A stretch of DNA of 64,000 nucleotides from assembly GCF_964199755.1 (NCBI RefSeq), contig NC_133896.1:98456200-98520199 (forward strand), given 5' to 3'. Position 1 is the first letter of the stretch; each line of letters opens with the position of its first letter. Below, piece by piece: positions 1-13,928 of the stretch. This DNA is from Larus michahellis (Eukaryota; Chordata; Aves; Charadriiformes; Laridae). A model generated the notes under the pieces. It worked only from the letters and a program-made list of their open reading frames with translations, was not told the DNA's origin and made no database searches. The position numbers and the translations under genes were made by a program.

Positions 1-3000
1 CTTGTGATCAGACTTAAGTACAAACACTAAAAGAGAATGACTTCTTTGATTTCTTAAACAAATACTAGAAAGTTTGCTCCCCAAGGAAGAAAATTAAGGA
101 CTACACACACACAAAAAAAAAAGACATGAAAAAAGCATGTGGCAAGAAATGACAAGTAAAGTCAGAGAACCATAGCCGACCTGCTTTCACAACACCAGGA
201 TCCATTTTCCTTTCATAACCAGTCTGTAAATAGCTATTGCTTCTGGAGAATGGGTTTCACTTGGTATGTGAACAATTTACAGCTTAATGTGCTTACTTAC
301 GTGAGCACATCAGGGCTTCACTGACCAAATGGTGGGACACAATTGTTCATGTTCTTGAAAAGTTCATAGAAATCAAAAAAAAAGCTGACTGCCTTGGTTT
401 CCTGACTGTGGTTCTTCAAATGTATGCACAGGTTTTGACACCTTTGATCTGGGTGTGGGAGGGGAGACAAGGCAGGGGAAAGTTATTTTAAGACAACCAG
501 CCCATCTCCTCAGCACATAGCACTGACATTTACACTTGTACGGTCAGATGCATTGGGAACTTACAACATGGGGCCACAAAGACTTACTTCATATCTTTTA
601 CATTTTCTATTTGAGACACAACTATGTTCTTACAGCAATTACTATAGTTATTTCTCTGCCTCAATCTACTTTTTTTTTTTTTCTCCCTCACTTGCCTTCT
701 CTGTTGCACCGCTACACTGCTGAACCCATTATTTATTCACGCCTGCAGCAATACCATGTTTGGCTTGATCTCACTGAGAACAGTGTTGCCCATTTGTGTC
801 ATCAGGAGCTAGGATCAAGAATTCAGGAATGGCACTTTTCTTCTACAGCAGTGCTAAAACACAAGTACAAATCCAAATACTGAAGTGCTGTAAACAGAAG
901 GGAAAAGCTCAGAAGTAGAACAGACATTTTGGTGTTAGAAAGAATACAGCTATAATAACATGTACTTTTGGTTAATCTTACACCCTTTCATTAGGAGTAG
1001 AGGAGAAAGCCCAGCTTGACATGATCCTCTTACCATTGTAGAGTTAGGCACAGGTTTCCACAGGGAAGACCAGCATCATCCAGCCTGCCTTCAGTATCCC
1101 CTCCTCTCCCTTTCATTCCTTGGAGATGACCTGAAATCCGTCTGCACTGCATGGAGGCCCAAGGTAGGACATATCCCAAAGGCAGGAGGGAAGTTTCCAG
1201 AATCCCAGTTTTCTGGGGTTGGGGATTTCACAGTGAGCATCAGATAAGGATGAGGATTCAAACATAGAATTCATAACCATGCTTAAAGGCCAATGTTAAA
1301 ACTGAATTGTGCTTCACTAGAAATGGCAATCTAAAAAAAAAAAACAAAAAAAAAAACCAAACACCAACAAAACAACCACAGCCAAACAACACAGCCTTTT
1401 CTTATTTTTCCTTTCACAAAAAAAAAAAAAAATTAAAAAATTGTTACTTGCCAGTGTAAGTGTTGGTTTGGCTGGCCTGAGTTTTTTGTTGTCTATTCCT
1501 ATTGACCACACGGAGGCAACCCAACTCTGACAAGGCACACATGGGTCTGCTCCACATCAGCAGATTTGTGTACCAAGTCCCAGTCTTGATTTCTTTGACT
1601 ATAAATCCTTCTCAGATCAAAGCTGTGATTCCATTATTTCCCCAACAACAAAGCTGATTTAAAAGATTTCTGCTTGTCCCTGTCCCCTGTCATTCTTTCC
1701 TTCTCTCCATTTCCCATCTCTACCTCATGAAGTCTTCTCAGCTGTGACAGATCTCAAATTTGATGTCTGTTTAATGGAAAGAAGCCAAACCCCAGGCTTT
1801 TAAGTTGTTTAAGCTGCACCACTACTGAAACAAATATACATGTAACTGTATACTTAGTAAAAGCAACCTGCTTGTAAATGTCTTTGAGAAGAAGGGCTTT
1901 TAAAACCCACAGCAGACTGTGGTTCTGTGGCCCTCAACAAGGGGAGCTGTACACTGCTGGAGAGTCAGCAGGACAAGTTTGATCAGGATTAGGCACAGCT
2001 GTTTAGCTGCAATTTTAAGTGATGCAGCCAACTTTATCCTTTTATCCCAGCTGCAGAAGAAGAGATGAAACGATGTGGCTAAAAGCTGTAAGATTAAATT
2101 GCCCCTTTGACATTTTCCAACCAAACTTTTACCGGCAGAGTTTGTACCAGTTTAGCACTTTTTTTGGTATGGATTGAGCACATCTGATAGTGTTCCTTTC
2201 TGTCATGGGGGTCATCATCACACAGAGCCACAGCCTGAGTTTGCAGAACAGATGAACACACTTGGTACAAAAGCAGAAGCATCAAATTGCTTTTTTTTTT
2301 TTTTTTCAGTAGAAAGACTGCATTTTTAAAGGCATCTATTTATCAAGAATAATACTTTTTTGAAAGCCTTTTTCATTGAAGTGGTTGGTAGCTTCCATCC
2401 TGGGTACCAAGAGAGGAGTCATTCCCTGTCTTTCACAGTTTCCCAACTCTGCTGCAGGGTCACAGAGGGAAAGAACTAACACCCAGTTACCCAATAACAG
2501 TGGCAATAACGCATCACATCTCCAGCCAAGATCTCCCTGACGGATGACATGTCCCAGGAACCATGCCATTATTTTAGATAGTTACTTGGAGTTGGTAGCC
2601 AGATGGCAATTGCAGGATAATAATAGTTGGCAAACTCATACATGTCTTTGTGTCTTCCAAGGTAGAGAAAGATAGTTTCCAGAAATAAGCAGAGAGTTAA
2701 AAATAGCAGGAATGAGTATGAAAAGCCATTTCTTAATGGGTGCCTGCCTTTGCTGTATTTTCATCACAAAAATCAATGTAGGAGTCTTTGCCATACCTAA
2801 GTTGGCTGGTCCCACTCTGGCTGTGCTCTTTTAGCAATCATGATGAACATTTCATTTTATTTTCAAGCCTATATATTTAATGAAGAACCAGAAATAGCTT
2901 TGGTCATTCTTACTGTAGATTTTTCCTCTACAGACATCATCTTGTGGTCTGCCTCGCATCCAAGGCTTTATTAATTACTAGCCTCACTGCTGCTAAGAGC

Positions 3001-5879
3001 AAAAGCATTATCAGCTAGGTACTGTTGCTTACTGATAAAATAAGGGATGTCATCAATTGCATAAAGACCTGTCATAAATTGTGCATATCTGTTGTCATTT
3101 GTAACTGAGGTTTACATGCAATTCCTTGACCTTAACAGGCATCTTCTTGTCCCATCCCATTTCTCTATCATGTTCTGGCATTCCAGTGTAGCCATGTCAT
3201 TGCAAAAGAAGCTACAGTTAAAGCTGGTCTTACAAGAAAATGTCAACATTAAATCAAACCGCAGGTATCTACACTGAATATTTTCATCATCCAGGCCAGG
3301 AGGGGCATTCGATATTGCAAGAAATTTTTAAGTGACTTTCAAAAAAAAAAAAAAAAAGATTCATTCATAGATTGCCAAATACTTCATTGATGCACCTCAG
3401 TTCTCAGAGACTCCGTAGCACAATGTGTTTTAGAAGAAAATATTCTCTAAAAAGGAACTGTGGCATTCAGACTAAGAATAAAGATCTCAGCTTTAGAACC
3501 AATAAAAACCAGTAGGATTCCAGTTCAGAAATGTACCACATTTTCAGGACAGCATGTGAGCAAAAGCATGTTAGTATACGCTTAAATTTATTTAACTATT
3601 CCTATTTAGGGTATTTAACTTTATATGCAATTAGATATAAAGTAAAAACCCAGGCAGAGGTTTTTAAGCAGAGCAACAAATAGCATCTCCTCCTTCCCCT
3701 GGGAAATAACTTACTCTCCCCCATAAACTGTTCATACCCCAACGTGGCCATAAGCTGAGAGCTGAGAGGCAAAGTCACACCAAACACCTACAAGGGAGGA
3801 CAGGCAAATGCTGGACTACTTCAAGCCCTCTCACAGCCAAGCCTCCAGCTTGCACCCTGCTGCCAGAAACAAGGATTCACATTGCTGGGCTGTATTCAGC
3901 CACCTGGTGCTGTAAAGCTGAACCTACCTCCTTGGGAAATGGTGCTAATTAATCCAAATTTTCCCCTATAGAGATGTGAGGTATTTTGCTCCAGCCTCTG
4001 CAGTGGCAAGCAGAACCAGGGAAACCTTTTTGATTTACCCCTTCCTTTGTACAGCACTTGCATTTGAAGACTGAAGCAAGGTACAGACCTGTACCAATGT
4101 GGCAGTATGCACCTGAGGAAGAGAAAGAAAACTAACAAGGGACTGAATGTCAAGCATTACGGTAACAAAATCAAAATACTTGTTGAACTGCTTCCTGATG
4201 GCATATATTATAAAGTAGAAACTGCTACTGAAAAGAAAGCAAAAACCACTGAAATGCTGATTTTGTGGTGTGATTGTACACTCTGTTCATAGCACCTGGA
4301 ACACACTGCATGCATGTGTGCTCAGAGGAGCAAAGACACAAGAACTGCGAAGAACAAATAGTGGAGCTGTTTTAAGGAAGAGGGCTGTGCTGTTCACTTC
4401 TCCCTCTACACTACCCAACCCGCTCGTTGCGAGGAGCAAATGAGGAACAGCAGGTAAAACCAGAGGGAGGGTAGAAACCTCTATGTGACTACCTTCCTCA
4501 CTAAACAAACATCAAAAGCAAAGTTCAAAGTGATTATTTCCCCTCTTAACTGAAAACAAAAATCCACATACAGCCAGTAGTCGGGCTGGAGGAAAGGCAC
4601 AAAAGGCAGAACCAGCACAACTTAGGACCCAAACCTGCAGGCTGAGTCCCAGCTAGTAACATTGGAAACTCACGTGTTTGGCTCTAGATCTTGATTACTT
4701 ACTAACCATTTGCCAGCACTACAAAATCCATCAGCCCCCAAAGGAGATGAATCAACTGGCAAATATATTCTCTTTACAAGACCAATATTTGCCATTCTTG
4801 CCGGCTCCACCTCTTCGCACAGGACCTGCTCTCAGGAGCAGTTCCCAATGTTTTAAAACACCCTCTGTTAATAACAATAGTGACCTAGCTTATTAAGAAA
4901 GAACACTTCAAGTGTTCACACTTCTGTCTTTTACGCTTCCCTCATCTGTAAATGAAATTAGAAATCAACATTATTACGATTTTGCAGCCCCAAGGAGGAC
5001 TGGAGCTGTGCTGCGCTCAGTGGTCTGCAAACACATGCTGAGAATCAGCCCTGCACCAGTGAATCTACAATCGGAGAGAGGAGACAGGGATAAGGTGTGG
5101 ATGGTTTGCTTGGAAAGCAAAAGGATTTGTCTACAGCCATTTAGCAGAGCAGGAATAGAACCTAGGCCTCCCAGCTCCCTTCTCCTGGCTAATTAAAACT
5201 GTTTCTGTGCTTATCAGGTACTAGTGGTAGCACACCATCACAGTCAGATTTATGTCAACAAAGGGAGACTGCCTATTCCAGAAATGCAGCTGAAGGAGAG
5301 TTCTCCAAGTCATCTAGTCTCCATCTGTTTCCTCTGAAAGAAGGTCCCTCATAATCCCCAACATGCTTGTACAATCAGTTCTAAAGCATGTTCAATATCA
5401 AACAATCTATACCTTCCTTACATTGCTTGGCCTCATACTGGAACATTTTTCCTGAAGGTCTATACTAAATCTCCCATGCTACGGAATAATCCGAACCCTG
5501 CATCTGTGATCAAAGTAATAATAGACCAAATAAAATATAGACAGAGAATACCCTTTTCACTGAAGTTCCTGAGTTGCATCTGCTTCTGGCACTATTTCCT
5601 TTTTTGTGGGCTCCAGGAAACTGCAGTGGAATTAACTACTATTTACATTTCCAACTGGACCCTGGGAATTTTTTATCAAGGTTTGTCCTTGAACACTTTG
5701 CTCCCAACAGAGTGAATTCATTTGGTTTTCATTCAAGAGACAGACTAATAAGTTTTTAACCATTAAAAAAGAAAGGAGTTGATGGGCCCCTCTGCTTTGT
5801 TAGCAGTGAAAATGTGATTAGGTGGCCTGTGTTCAAAAACTGTCTGCCCTTGATGACATCTGCCAGATTTATGAGCTCC
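1..5879. other. Gene-free stretch
   Basis: AT-rich sequence with homopolymer runs (T near 668-680 and 2290-2306, A near 3341-3357). A faint ancient-repeat look occurs near 4930-5190 (ccctcatctgtaaatg, then aacctaggcctcccagctcc). No exon, tRNA or other RNA gene recognised. Confidence 0.6.
1332..1395 (+). repeat. A/C-rich low-complexity tract
   Basis: A12, then aacaaaaaaaaaaaccaaac, then caacaaaacaaccacagcc. A further A-run follows at 1417-1434. Confidence 0.8.
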
Positions 5880-6848
5880 CGTATTGGGACCAGTACTGTT
5901 CAGTATCTTCATCAATGACATAGACAATGGGATTGTCTATGTCTTAGCAAGTTTGCAGACAACACCAAGCTGAGTGGTGCAGTCAACACACCTGAGGGAA
6001 AGGATGCCATCCAGAGGGACCTAGACAAGCTTAAGAAGTGGGCCCATATGAACCTCATGAGGGTCAACGAGGCCAATTGCAGGGTCCTGCACCTGGGTCA
6101 GGGCAATCCCCAGTATCAGCACAGGCTGGGGGATGAAGGGATTGAGAGCAGTCCTGCCGAGAAGGACTTGAGGGTACTGACTGATGAAAAGCTGGACATG
6201 AGCCAACAATGTGCACTCGCAGCCCACAAGGCCAACCATATGCTGGGCTGCATCAAAAGCAGCATGGCCACTAGGTTGAGGGAGGTGATTCTGCCCCTCT
6301 ACTACGCTTTGGTCAGGCCCTACCTGGAGTACTGTGTCCAGCTCTGGAGTCCCCCACATAAGAAGGACATGGACCTGTTGGAGTGAGTCAGAGGAGGACC
6401 ACAAACATGATGAGAGGGCTGGAGCACCTCTCCTATGAAGACAGGCTGACAGAGTTGGGGTTGTTCAGTCTGGAGAAGGGAAGGCTCCAGGGAGCGCCCT
6501 TCCAGTACCTAAAGGGGCCCTACATGAAAGCTAGAGAGGGACTTTTTGCAAGGGCATGTAGTGATAGCATGATGGGTAATGGCTTCAACCTGGAAGAGAG
6601 CAATTTAGATTAGATATTAGGAGGAAATTTTTTACAATGAGGGTCGTGAAACACTGGAACAGGTCGCCCAGAAAGGTGGTAGCTGCATCATCTCTGTAAA
6701 CCTTCAAGGTCAGGTTGGACAGGAATCCGAGCAACCTGATCTAGTTGAAGATCCCTGAAGTCCCTTCTCATTGTAGGGGAAGTTAGACTAGATGACCTTT
6801 AAAGGTCCCTTGCAACTTAAACTATTCTATGATCCTACAATTCTATAA
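5880..6848 (+). mobile_element. CR1 LINE, 5'-truncated, about 1 kb
   Basis: The longest CR1 copy in the window. It begins within the reverse-transcriptase domain (near the INDIDNGI equivalent). It encodes [40 protein letters not shown] and the [11 protein letters not shown] motif. Its 3' end is gatgacctttaaaggtccct followed by a degraded ATTCTATG tail. The frame is broken after LLE by a TGA (6384-6386), so it is a dead copy. Confidence 0.93.
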
Positions 6849-9800
6849 TTAAAGGCACCTTTCACATGGGGAGTGAAAATGGTATCAAGGCCTTGCTTAC
6901 TCTTTTAGGATAGAGCAGAAAAGTCTGACAGGTGAAACTGGTGGGCTGAACCAATACACTGAATGATTAAAATGCTTCAGCATCCCTCAGCAAGCCTTTA
7001 AGCCTTTCACTTTGGCTTAAATCATTACCTTTGTATGAGTAAGAGGCAGCTGTAAGAGGAGGCTGGAAGTGCCCACCCATTTGGAAGCAGGAGTACCCAA
7101 CAGCCTCCTCAGTCACATCAGCCAGTATCCCTCCTGGGGAACACAGGCTGCCACAGCAGTGGTGAAAGCCCAAAGCAAAACCTAGCCTTTTGACCCTCCC
7201 TGTACAAAGGCACATCATCACATGAAAATCTAGAGCCTCAAAGTAAGGCACCCTGGGGAAAATAATTTGTCTTGCTCCATCAAAAAACCCTTCTAGCAGT
7301 TTTGTGTGTGATCCTCTCAAGGAGATAACTGTATGGGCTTTCCTCCACTACTGAGCATGGGGAATGGATCATTCTGCATCCGAGTGCTATTCCTTAAGGT
7401 ACTGACTTGCACTTTTCCCCACCTACCCTGCAGAGGGCTTGTTGAGCTCACACATGCCCATATCCTGGGTATGGTCACGCAATTTTACTTGGCAGGTGAA
7501 GAAAAGTTGGCCAGTACACTCTCTGTGCACGATTTGCACATAATTGCAACATGTGTGGGAATAAACATGTTATAACTTTAAAAAAATCAACATTTTCCAT
7601 CCCTTACCATGCAGAATTGGGTCTAAAACCCCCCGGGTTAGGCTCTGTGCTCAAGGAGGAAACCATCATGCTAACTTTGTGGTAACAGCCATTGGTTCAG
7701 TCCTGGACAGTTCTACTAGATGCATATAAAACTTCATGCAAGAGAAGAAAGCTCTGGAAGCTATGCGATGCTGGGTCTTCAAATAAGAGTGATTTGACTT
7801 TATTGTTTTAAACTTCAATTATTTTTTATTATACTTACAGGCAATGTGTCAGATAAAGGCATACATTCTTATTAAAAAGACACTGACACTCCAAAGTCAT
7901 TATTAAAAAATAAGTTAAAGTGCATACACAGCAACCTCAAGAATGTTTAATAAAGCTGAAGAACTGTATTAGTAAAGCTAAATGAAAAAGTGAGCTCACG
8001 CTTCATTATACCAGTGCGTGTAACAATCTCATATGCTCCCAGCAAGCTGATAATAGCGAAATGTTTATGTGCACAGGGAAGTTTTAGACAGACCCCAGGT
8101 ACTGGGCAAGAGAGAAGCTCCTGTGTGATCAGACACTGTCCATTCCCAATTTGCCAAGGGGACTGCAGAACTTGGAAGAACACAAGGTAAACGGGGAAGC
8201 AGCCTCAGGCTGGACTCCTCTAAACTCAGAACAAAGACTCCAAGGGCTGGTTTAATACCCTACTGCAGGGCAGAAAAGGCCCTCAGTTGACTTCCAAGTA
8301 AAATAGAGGCATTGAAGTGTTTTGCAGGAGGACAGCATGGTGTATTTCTACAAAACAGTAGCGTAGAAATTCATTAATTCTTAGAAATATTCATCCCCTT
8401 CATTAGATGAGTGCTGCAAAGTGCAAACCTACTTTTCAGAGCATGTTTCTACCCCCTTTTTTTTCCGCTGAAATAAAGGGGTTTAGAACCATTGTCTTCA
8501 GATGGCACATTACAGAAAAAAAAAGGGGGGGGGATTAATCAGAAATTGGATTCTGTGGGGGAAGAATATTCTTTGTCTCTACTAATGCTCCAAGGAATCC
8601 CAAGGTGGTGGTTGTCAGTCTGGGAAATGTAAGTGCTGCTTAAGATAAAGACAGTATTGTGGAGAATATAGTGCCAGCAAAAGGTGCCGAATGCCCTCTT
8701 TGGCAACAAAAGCCTCAGAGCAATGAACGACAGCGATATGACACAATGTTGTTACACAATGCTCAAGAGAGTTGATTATATACATAGGTGACCTGTTTCA
8801 GGGGAACTTAGAAGAAAGGGCTGTTATTTAAATACAGTGGTCTTCGCCCAACTTCTTTGCAATGACAGGTCATTCAAGTAATCTCTTGTGCTGTGCAAGA
8901 GATTGATAGGAGAGGTTTTAAGGGTTCTTACCTGCAAAGCCAAAGCAGTCACTGACACAAACACAGTAACGATGAAGAGAGGGGGAAAAATAATTGAGGG
9001 GTTGGGGAGGAAATCAAGCAACCTCCATGGAGTTTCTTCGCTGAATTTAAACCTGTGCTCAACAGCAAACCGTCTAACCACACTGCTACTAACCAAGCTT
9101 CAGAGCTGACACACTGCTGCTGAGCAGAGGAAATTCTGCAGTGCTCATGGGCAAAAATGTATGAGTAGTCTGCACAGGAAGAAAGCTAAAGATAACTTTG
9201 CTCACTGGTAAAGACAATTGCGTTCACCACTGACGGTTCTTATCTAAGCAGAGCAGACCTGGCCCAAACTACAGAGACGGATTCGTAGAGAACTCTCACC
9301 ACACCTCAGGGAAAGACACAGAAGATAGGGGATGGCACTCAATTCTGAATCAGTGCCCAGGAGTGACATGGATATTGGGGACATACCATGGAGAGATAAA
9401 TGGAATTGACTATGTAACACAGTAGGGGAAAAAGAAAAAAAAAAAAAAAAAAAAGCCAGAGCTCTCCTAGACTGAACTGCAAGTGCTTCAGGACGTAAAA
9501 AAGGAGATTTCTATCCTCTGGAAAGTACAGGCAGGCGAGAGGTTTAAGTATTATGTTCAGCTTCACTTCCAGAAAAAAAACAAGACTAATTTAAACTGCA
9601 AATAAGAAATGATCCAAAGCATTGGATTCTTCTTTCTTAATGACTTCAGGAACTTTAGTATCACAGGACCGTGACTACAAGCAGCTTCTTCCGTGTGTCC
9701 TATACAGAAGATAGGGCAACAGACAGCTCCATGCATCCCTAGCCTTAGGAAATTCAGGTAAGCACCTTTAGAAGAGCACAAAGGAGAAAAATCCCATGAA

Positions 9801-12372
9801 CACGGAACCTAGGACTTTGATTTTCTCTGCCTTCATCCAGTAACACTGGATCCACTTTCTCACTCATCATCCTGGCATTAGAAAATACTGTGCAATTAGA
9901 GCATAACTCCATGGCGCTGTGTTGAGTATCAGCACTATTCAGGGGTAATGCAGCAGCCATATCCACTAGGACCTTGCCGTGCCAGACACTGTACATCAAC
10001 TACTAGCACATCTCCCAAAAACTCTCTGTAGCTATGGGTTTTAAGGTTTCAGAAAGTAGTGTTTCTACTGCTTCCCCTGCAAAACTATCAAAGCAGTACA
10101 CCTTACTTCCAGGAAATATTATGAAGGAAAATGAAGATGACCAAGTCAATGTATAAATCTCATTAGCTGGGTAACTATGCTCTCTCTTCTTTCTTCTCAA
10201 AGGACAGCCATCCAAATGCCAAAACTAAATTAGCAGCAACTGGCTTCTGATTGAGAATTTCCATACAGAGGTGCCAAGCACTGACAGAGATGAGAACTGA
10301 GCTCCTCTCTCCCTTATTGGTATAGGGCAACATGAAATATTATATACCTGGATTTTAGGCTTCCCCAGGGCCTCATCTCCCAAAGACATAAGATTCCTAT
10401 TTTCAGTAAACAATAGTTTGGATCAGAGGGATTTAAAGCGTATGTTATAAGGAGAACAAGCAGTTTCAAAATCCAAATGAAAAGCTATGCTCAGCATTTA
10501 GAACCTGGGATTTAGTTCAAGCTGTTCTTATGGCTTGAATATTTCTTTCCTGTAAAAGACATCTTGCTTTATGTTAGTTTAAGATAAGAAAAATAAATCC
10601 TATTTGTGCAGCATTTCCAAGGAGATAAATGAGCCCGGAGCTTTGTGAAGTCAAGGTCAGCTACTGATTTTGCTCCCTTCCCACAAAGATGCAATGCCAG
10701 TCCCTTCTCTCTGGCTGCAGAGTTGACTGGCTCAGTGGGATGTCACCTTAGCTAAGAGCTGTGATGGATGGTGCTGCTGCTCCAGCAGCCTCCAGGCTGC
10801 CAGCTGTCTCAGAAATCATATACATGCTGAACTGCACCATCCAGTACGTCTTCACTGAACACACCTTCTTCACACCTCTCTTACTGTAGCCTCACAAACA
10901 ATGATCTGCAAGCTTGTTTTGATTTCCAAATCTATTCATATTTGGTTTTGTAATACACTGAAAGCATAGCAATTGCACAGTTGGTGACTAATGAGGTGGG
11001 AGCAGTGAAGTGGGGCAGATCCTGACATGCAGGCTGGTTCCTTTGCTTGCCTGCAAGGCTGGATGGCTCACCTCATCCACAGCATGGGTTACAGAGGGGA
11101 GATGAGATATCTTTGTGGTCTTCAGCAGTGATCCTCTCTGGCTGATGCCGGCACTGCACTGAACGGCTTTGAAAGGGAGATGGAAACTATTATTTCTACA
11201 TTATAAGGCTCACATAGTTCACAGCAAGTGAACTCAGAAGAGTGTGCTCCAGATACATAAAGGCCTTCAGAAAGAAAATATCCAAATGGGGAAAACTTGA
11301 AATATGCAATTTTACCTATTTTGAGAAGCAGCAAGGCTAACAGAGTATCATTTGTGCATGAACTCCAAGTGTCCCAACACTGCCCTGATTATTAAAGGTT
11401 TTATCTAGTCACATATATTAGTAATTATGTCTTCCAAAAACAAACAGGCATCTGGAAATACAGTGTTACTTTGAAAAGGAGTCAGGCTTTTATCCCTCCT
11501 TAAATCATCCCATAGGCCAAAGAGTCCTTGGGGACCTTCACTGGATACAGTGGCCTGAGCCAGCTTCTGTCCAGAAGATTCCTTCTGCAAACAAACTAAC
11601 CAAGAAACTAGCATGTAACCAATTACAAACACGGTTCTCTACAGTCAGCATAGCAGATGCATTTCCACGAGGTTTCAGGCAACCTATTTAAGTCTAACTG
11701 ATCACAAAATGCATTAGCAAGTCAATATATCCTTATTCATAGTGAATATTACAGCATTAAACAGGTGGTTTTAACTTCTTCCTCTTTTCCAAAAAGACAG
11801 AGACCAACATCTTTTGTAGGACCTTATGTAGGAAATACATATGAGCTTAATGCAATTGAGGATATTTGATCATTTCACATGAGGAGTTTGCTAGGACTGC
11901 AGAACTTTTGGTACTAATTAACTATATATGTTATAATAAAACTAGCACAACTATGCAGGCCTGCAATAATTGCTGATGAAATTGCATATGATCTGACTAG
12001 CAGCATTTTTATTACAACATAGTAGCAAATTATTATCACCAGGTAGCAAATGATTCCTGCCTTAGGGGGCAGGGTGAATGGATCAAAATCTCGTATTTGG
12101 CTTTCATTTTTGTTACATTTCCAAAATTCTGTGCTTCTGGAAAGGACAACTTTCTAGCAAATTCACCACATATGCAACCTGTTGCATAGTAACGTCACTT
12201 CTCATGCAATGATATGAAGTGAAATAGGGTTGGCGTCCTAAGCCATAAATGAGGCTGCAGCATCAGACATTCATCATGGAACACTACTCCCTTTGGATAT
12301 ACAAAACCTGGCCACAGTTAGGAACAGCTGCACACCAAGAAGGAGCTCAGGATCTCACAGTAAAAAGATAAG
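6849..12372. other. Gene-free stretch
   Basis: Unique-looking sequence. Open frames here are short, on both strands, without splice or family support. A short G9 run follows an A9 run near 8516-8533. Confidence 0.6.
9427..9454 (+). repeat. Poly(A)-rich tract
   Basis: gaaaaagaaaaaaaaa running into a long A run. No SINE body is recognisable upstream. Confidence 0.8.
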
Positions 12373-12464
12373 CCTCGGGGGTTCCTTGCTCATTGCAGAG
12401 GAGTTGGATTAGGTGACCTTTAAAGGTCCCTTTCAACCCTAACCATTCTATGATTCTGTGATTT
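12373..12464 (+). mobile_element. CR1 LINE 3' tail fragment
   Basis: A short 3' end only: ttggattaggtgaccttta, aaggtccctttcaacccta and attctatgattctgtgat. It closely resembles the tail of the 5.9-kb copy. Confidence 0.85.
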
Positions 12465-13849
12465 AAAACTGGTTTCCCTCAAGAGCAGCCGCAGCACGTT
12501 CATTAAACGTTTACACATCCCACCGACTGACAGGAGACAAAGATTCAAGGCAATACATATTCATGTAATATGGTTCGTGTATTTATTAGCAGATGACCAC
12601 AATAAGAAGTGGAAAACAAACATCGCATACAGCTTCCTCATGCCCACACACTCAGTGGCTTTACATGGTTTTGGCTGTCAGCCAGCAACACACTGCGGAG
12701 CCTGTCAGCAATGCAGCAGCTCATTTCAGCTGCTAAACCCTGCCAAAACTTTAATGAGGGCTTGCAAGCAAGGAAGGAGCTGATGGTCTCACTTGATACA
12801 CCATCAGAAAGCCATCTGCCTTACAGGTATCACACAAGGCAGCAGCTGGCAACATAGTACTTTTTTCCCTCTCACAAAAGAAACGCAGGACTCGGATGCT
12901 GTTTTTCCTGTTTTCCTACAAGTTCTTCCTTCTCCCCATGCTGCAGAGCAAGTTTGTGTCATGCACAGCTGGATGAACTCACTTGAACAGGGAAACCAAA
13001 TTCCACTGTCACCCTGTGCTAATTGCTCCTCCAGCTCAAGAGGGAAATGTATACCTTCCTCACATAAATAAGCTGAAGCTACCTTTAATCTCGTTACACT
13101 AGGATTTTTCAGCATCGTACTGCAATCACGAAGAACTCCACACTGCTACCAGAGCAGGTAAATAACTACTTGGACATCTATAACAGTGCCCCAAATGGGG
13201 TGATGCCTGTATTACAATGCAGTCATTGCAGGAAAACTGCAAGGTAGGCATCCCCTGAGTGACATGAAAGGTGTTGCTCCTTTTGCTGCCCTTTTCCTGG
13301 ATAAGCCTCTTAACCTGCTGTATTTCATCACATGCAGACTGAAATTCCTGCACAAAAATTAGTAGGTTGTAGAAAAGAGAAGCTAATTCATGGAAATGCA
13401 TATGCTGAACGCGGTTCACTTTTCTGCTTTTCGCACATTTTGTATGCAGCGCAGGCACAGCCTCATTACTTAAAAGGAACACGATGAACTGATTTAATAG
13501 TAAACGTGATGCTAGTTGGTAGATAGGAACTGAGTGCGGACAGTGACACACTGGGGGATTTTTGCAGATGGGCAGTTTGCAGTTCTATTTTTACTGCCTT
13601 TGGGGGCTACAGTTCAATCTGTGGAGTAGCTCGTCTGCATTACCCAGACACGTCTCTCTGACGCCATTCTGGGTAAGCACCACAAAGGACTACTCTGCAT
13701 CACGTACGGCTGCAGGCTGCGTGGGTCTCTGAGCAAAGAAAGGCAGAGGAGGATTTCTGCCTGTCAGCGAGAGAAAAAGACTCAAGAGCTGGATTAAGCA
13801 TCTGGAAAATTACTGCAGCCTCACAGCTTTTGCTGCTTGCTACCCGGGA

Positions 13850-13876
13850 TGAGTCATCACCGGTTGCCATGGCAAC
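13850..13876. promoter_or_regulatory. RFX X-box palindrome with adjacent AP-1 site
   Basis: GTTGCCATGGCAAC at 13863-13876 is a perfect 14-bp palindrome matching the RFX X-box. TGAGTCA at 13850-13856 is a perfect AP-1/TRE heptamer six bases away. The surroundings (about 13.64-13.93 kb) are richer in CpG than the flanks. It looks like an enhancer or promoter element; no associated gene is known. Confidence 0.55.
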
Positions 13877-13928
13877 AGCTATTTTCCTCCTGCTGATGAT
13901 CCATTTTGTCTGCGTGAAGGTTCCCTGA
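13869..13928 (+). other. Signal-peptide-like 19-codon ORF
   Basis: Starts at the ATG within the X-box palindrome with a full Kozak context (gccATGG). It encodes MATAIFLLLMIHFVCVKVP then TGA, with possible weak donors (gc|gtgaag, gaag|gttccc) before the stop. It could be the first exon of a secreted product or pure chance. Confidence 0.15.

Noticed and set aside
6021-6613. Open frames of 127, 112 and 76 aa
   Set aside because: They are the CR1 ORF2 remnant and its opposite-strand shadow, interrupted by stops; not host genes.
13126-13551. 141-aa minus-strand frame
   Set aside because: No recognisable domain, no splice support and ordinary composition; likely chance.
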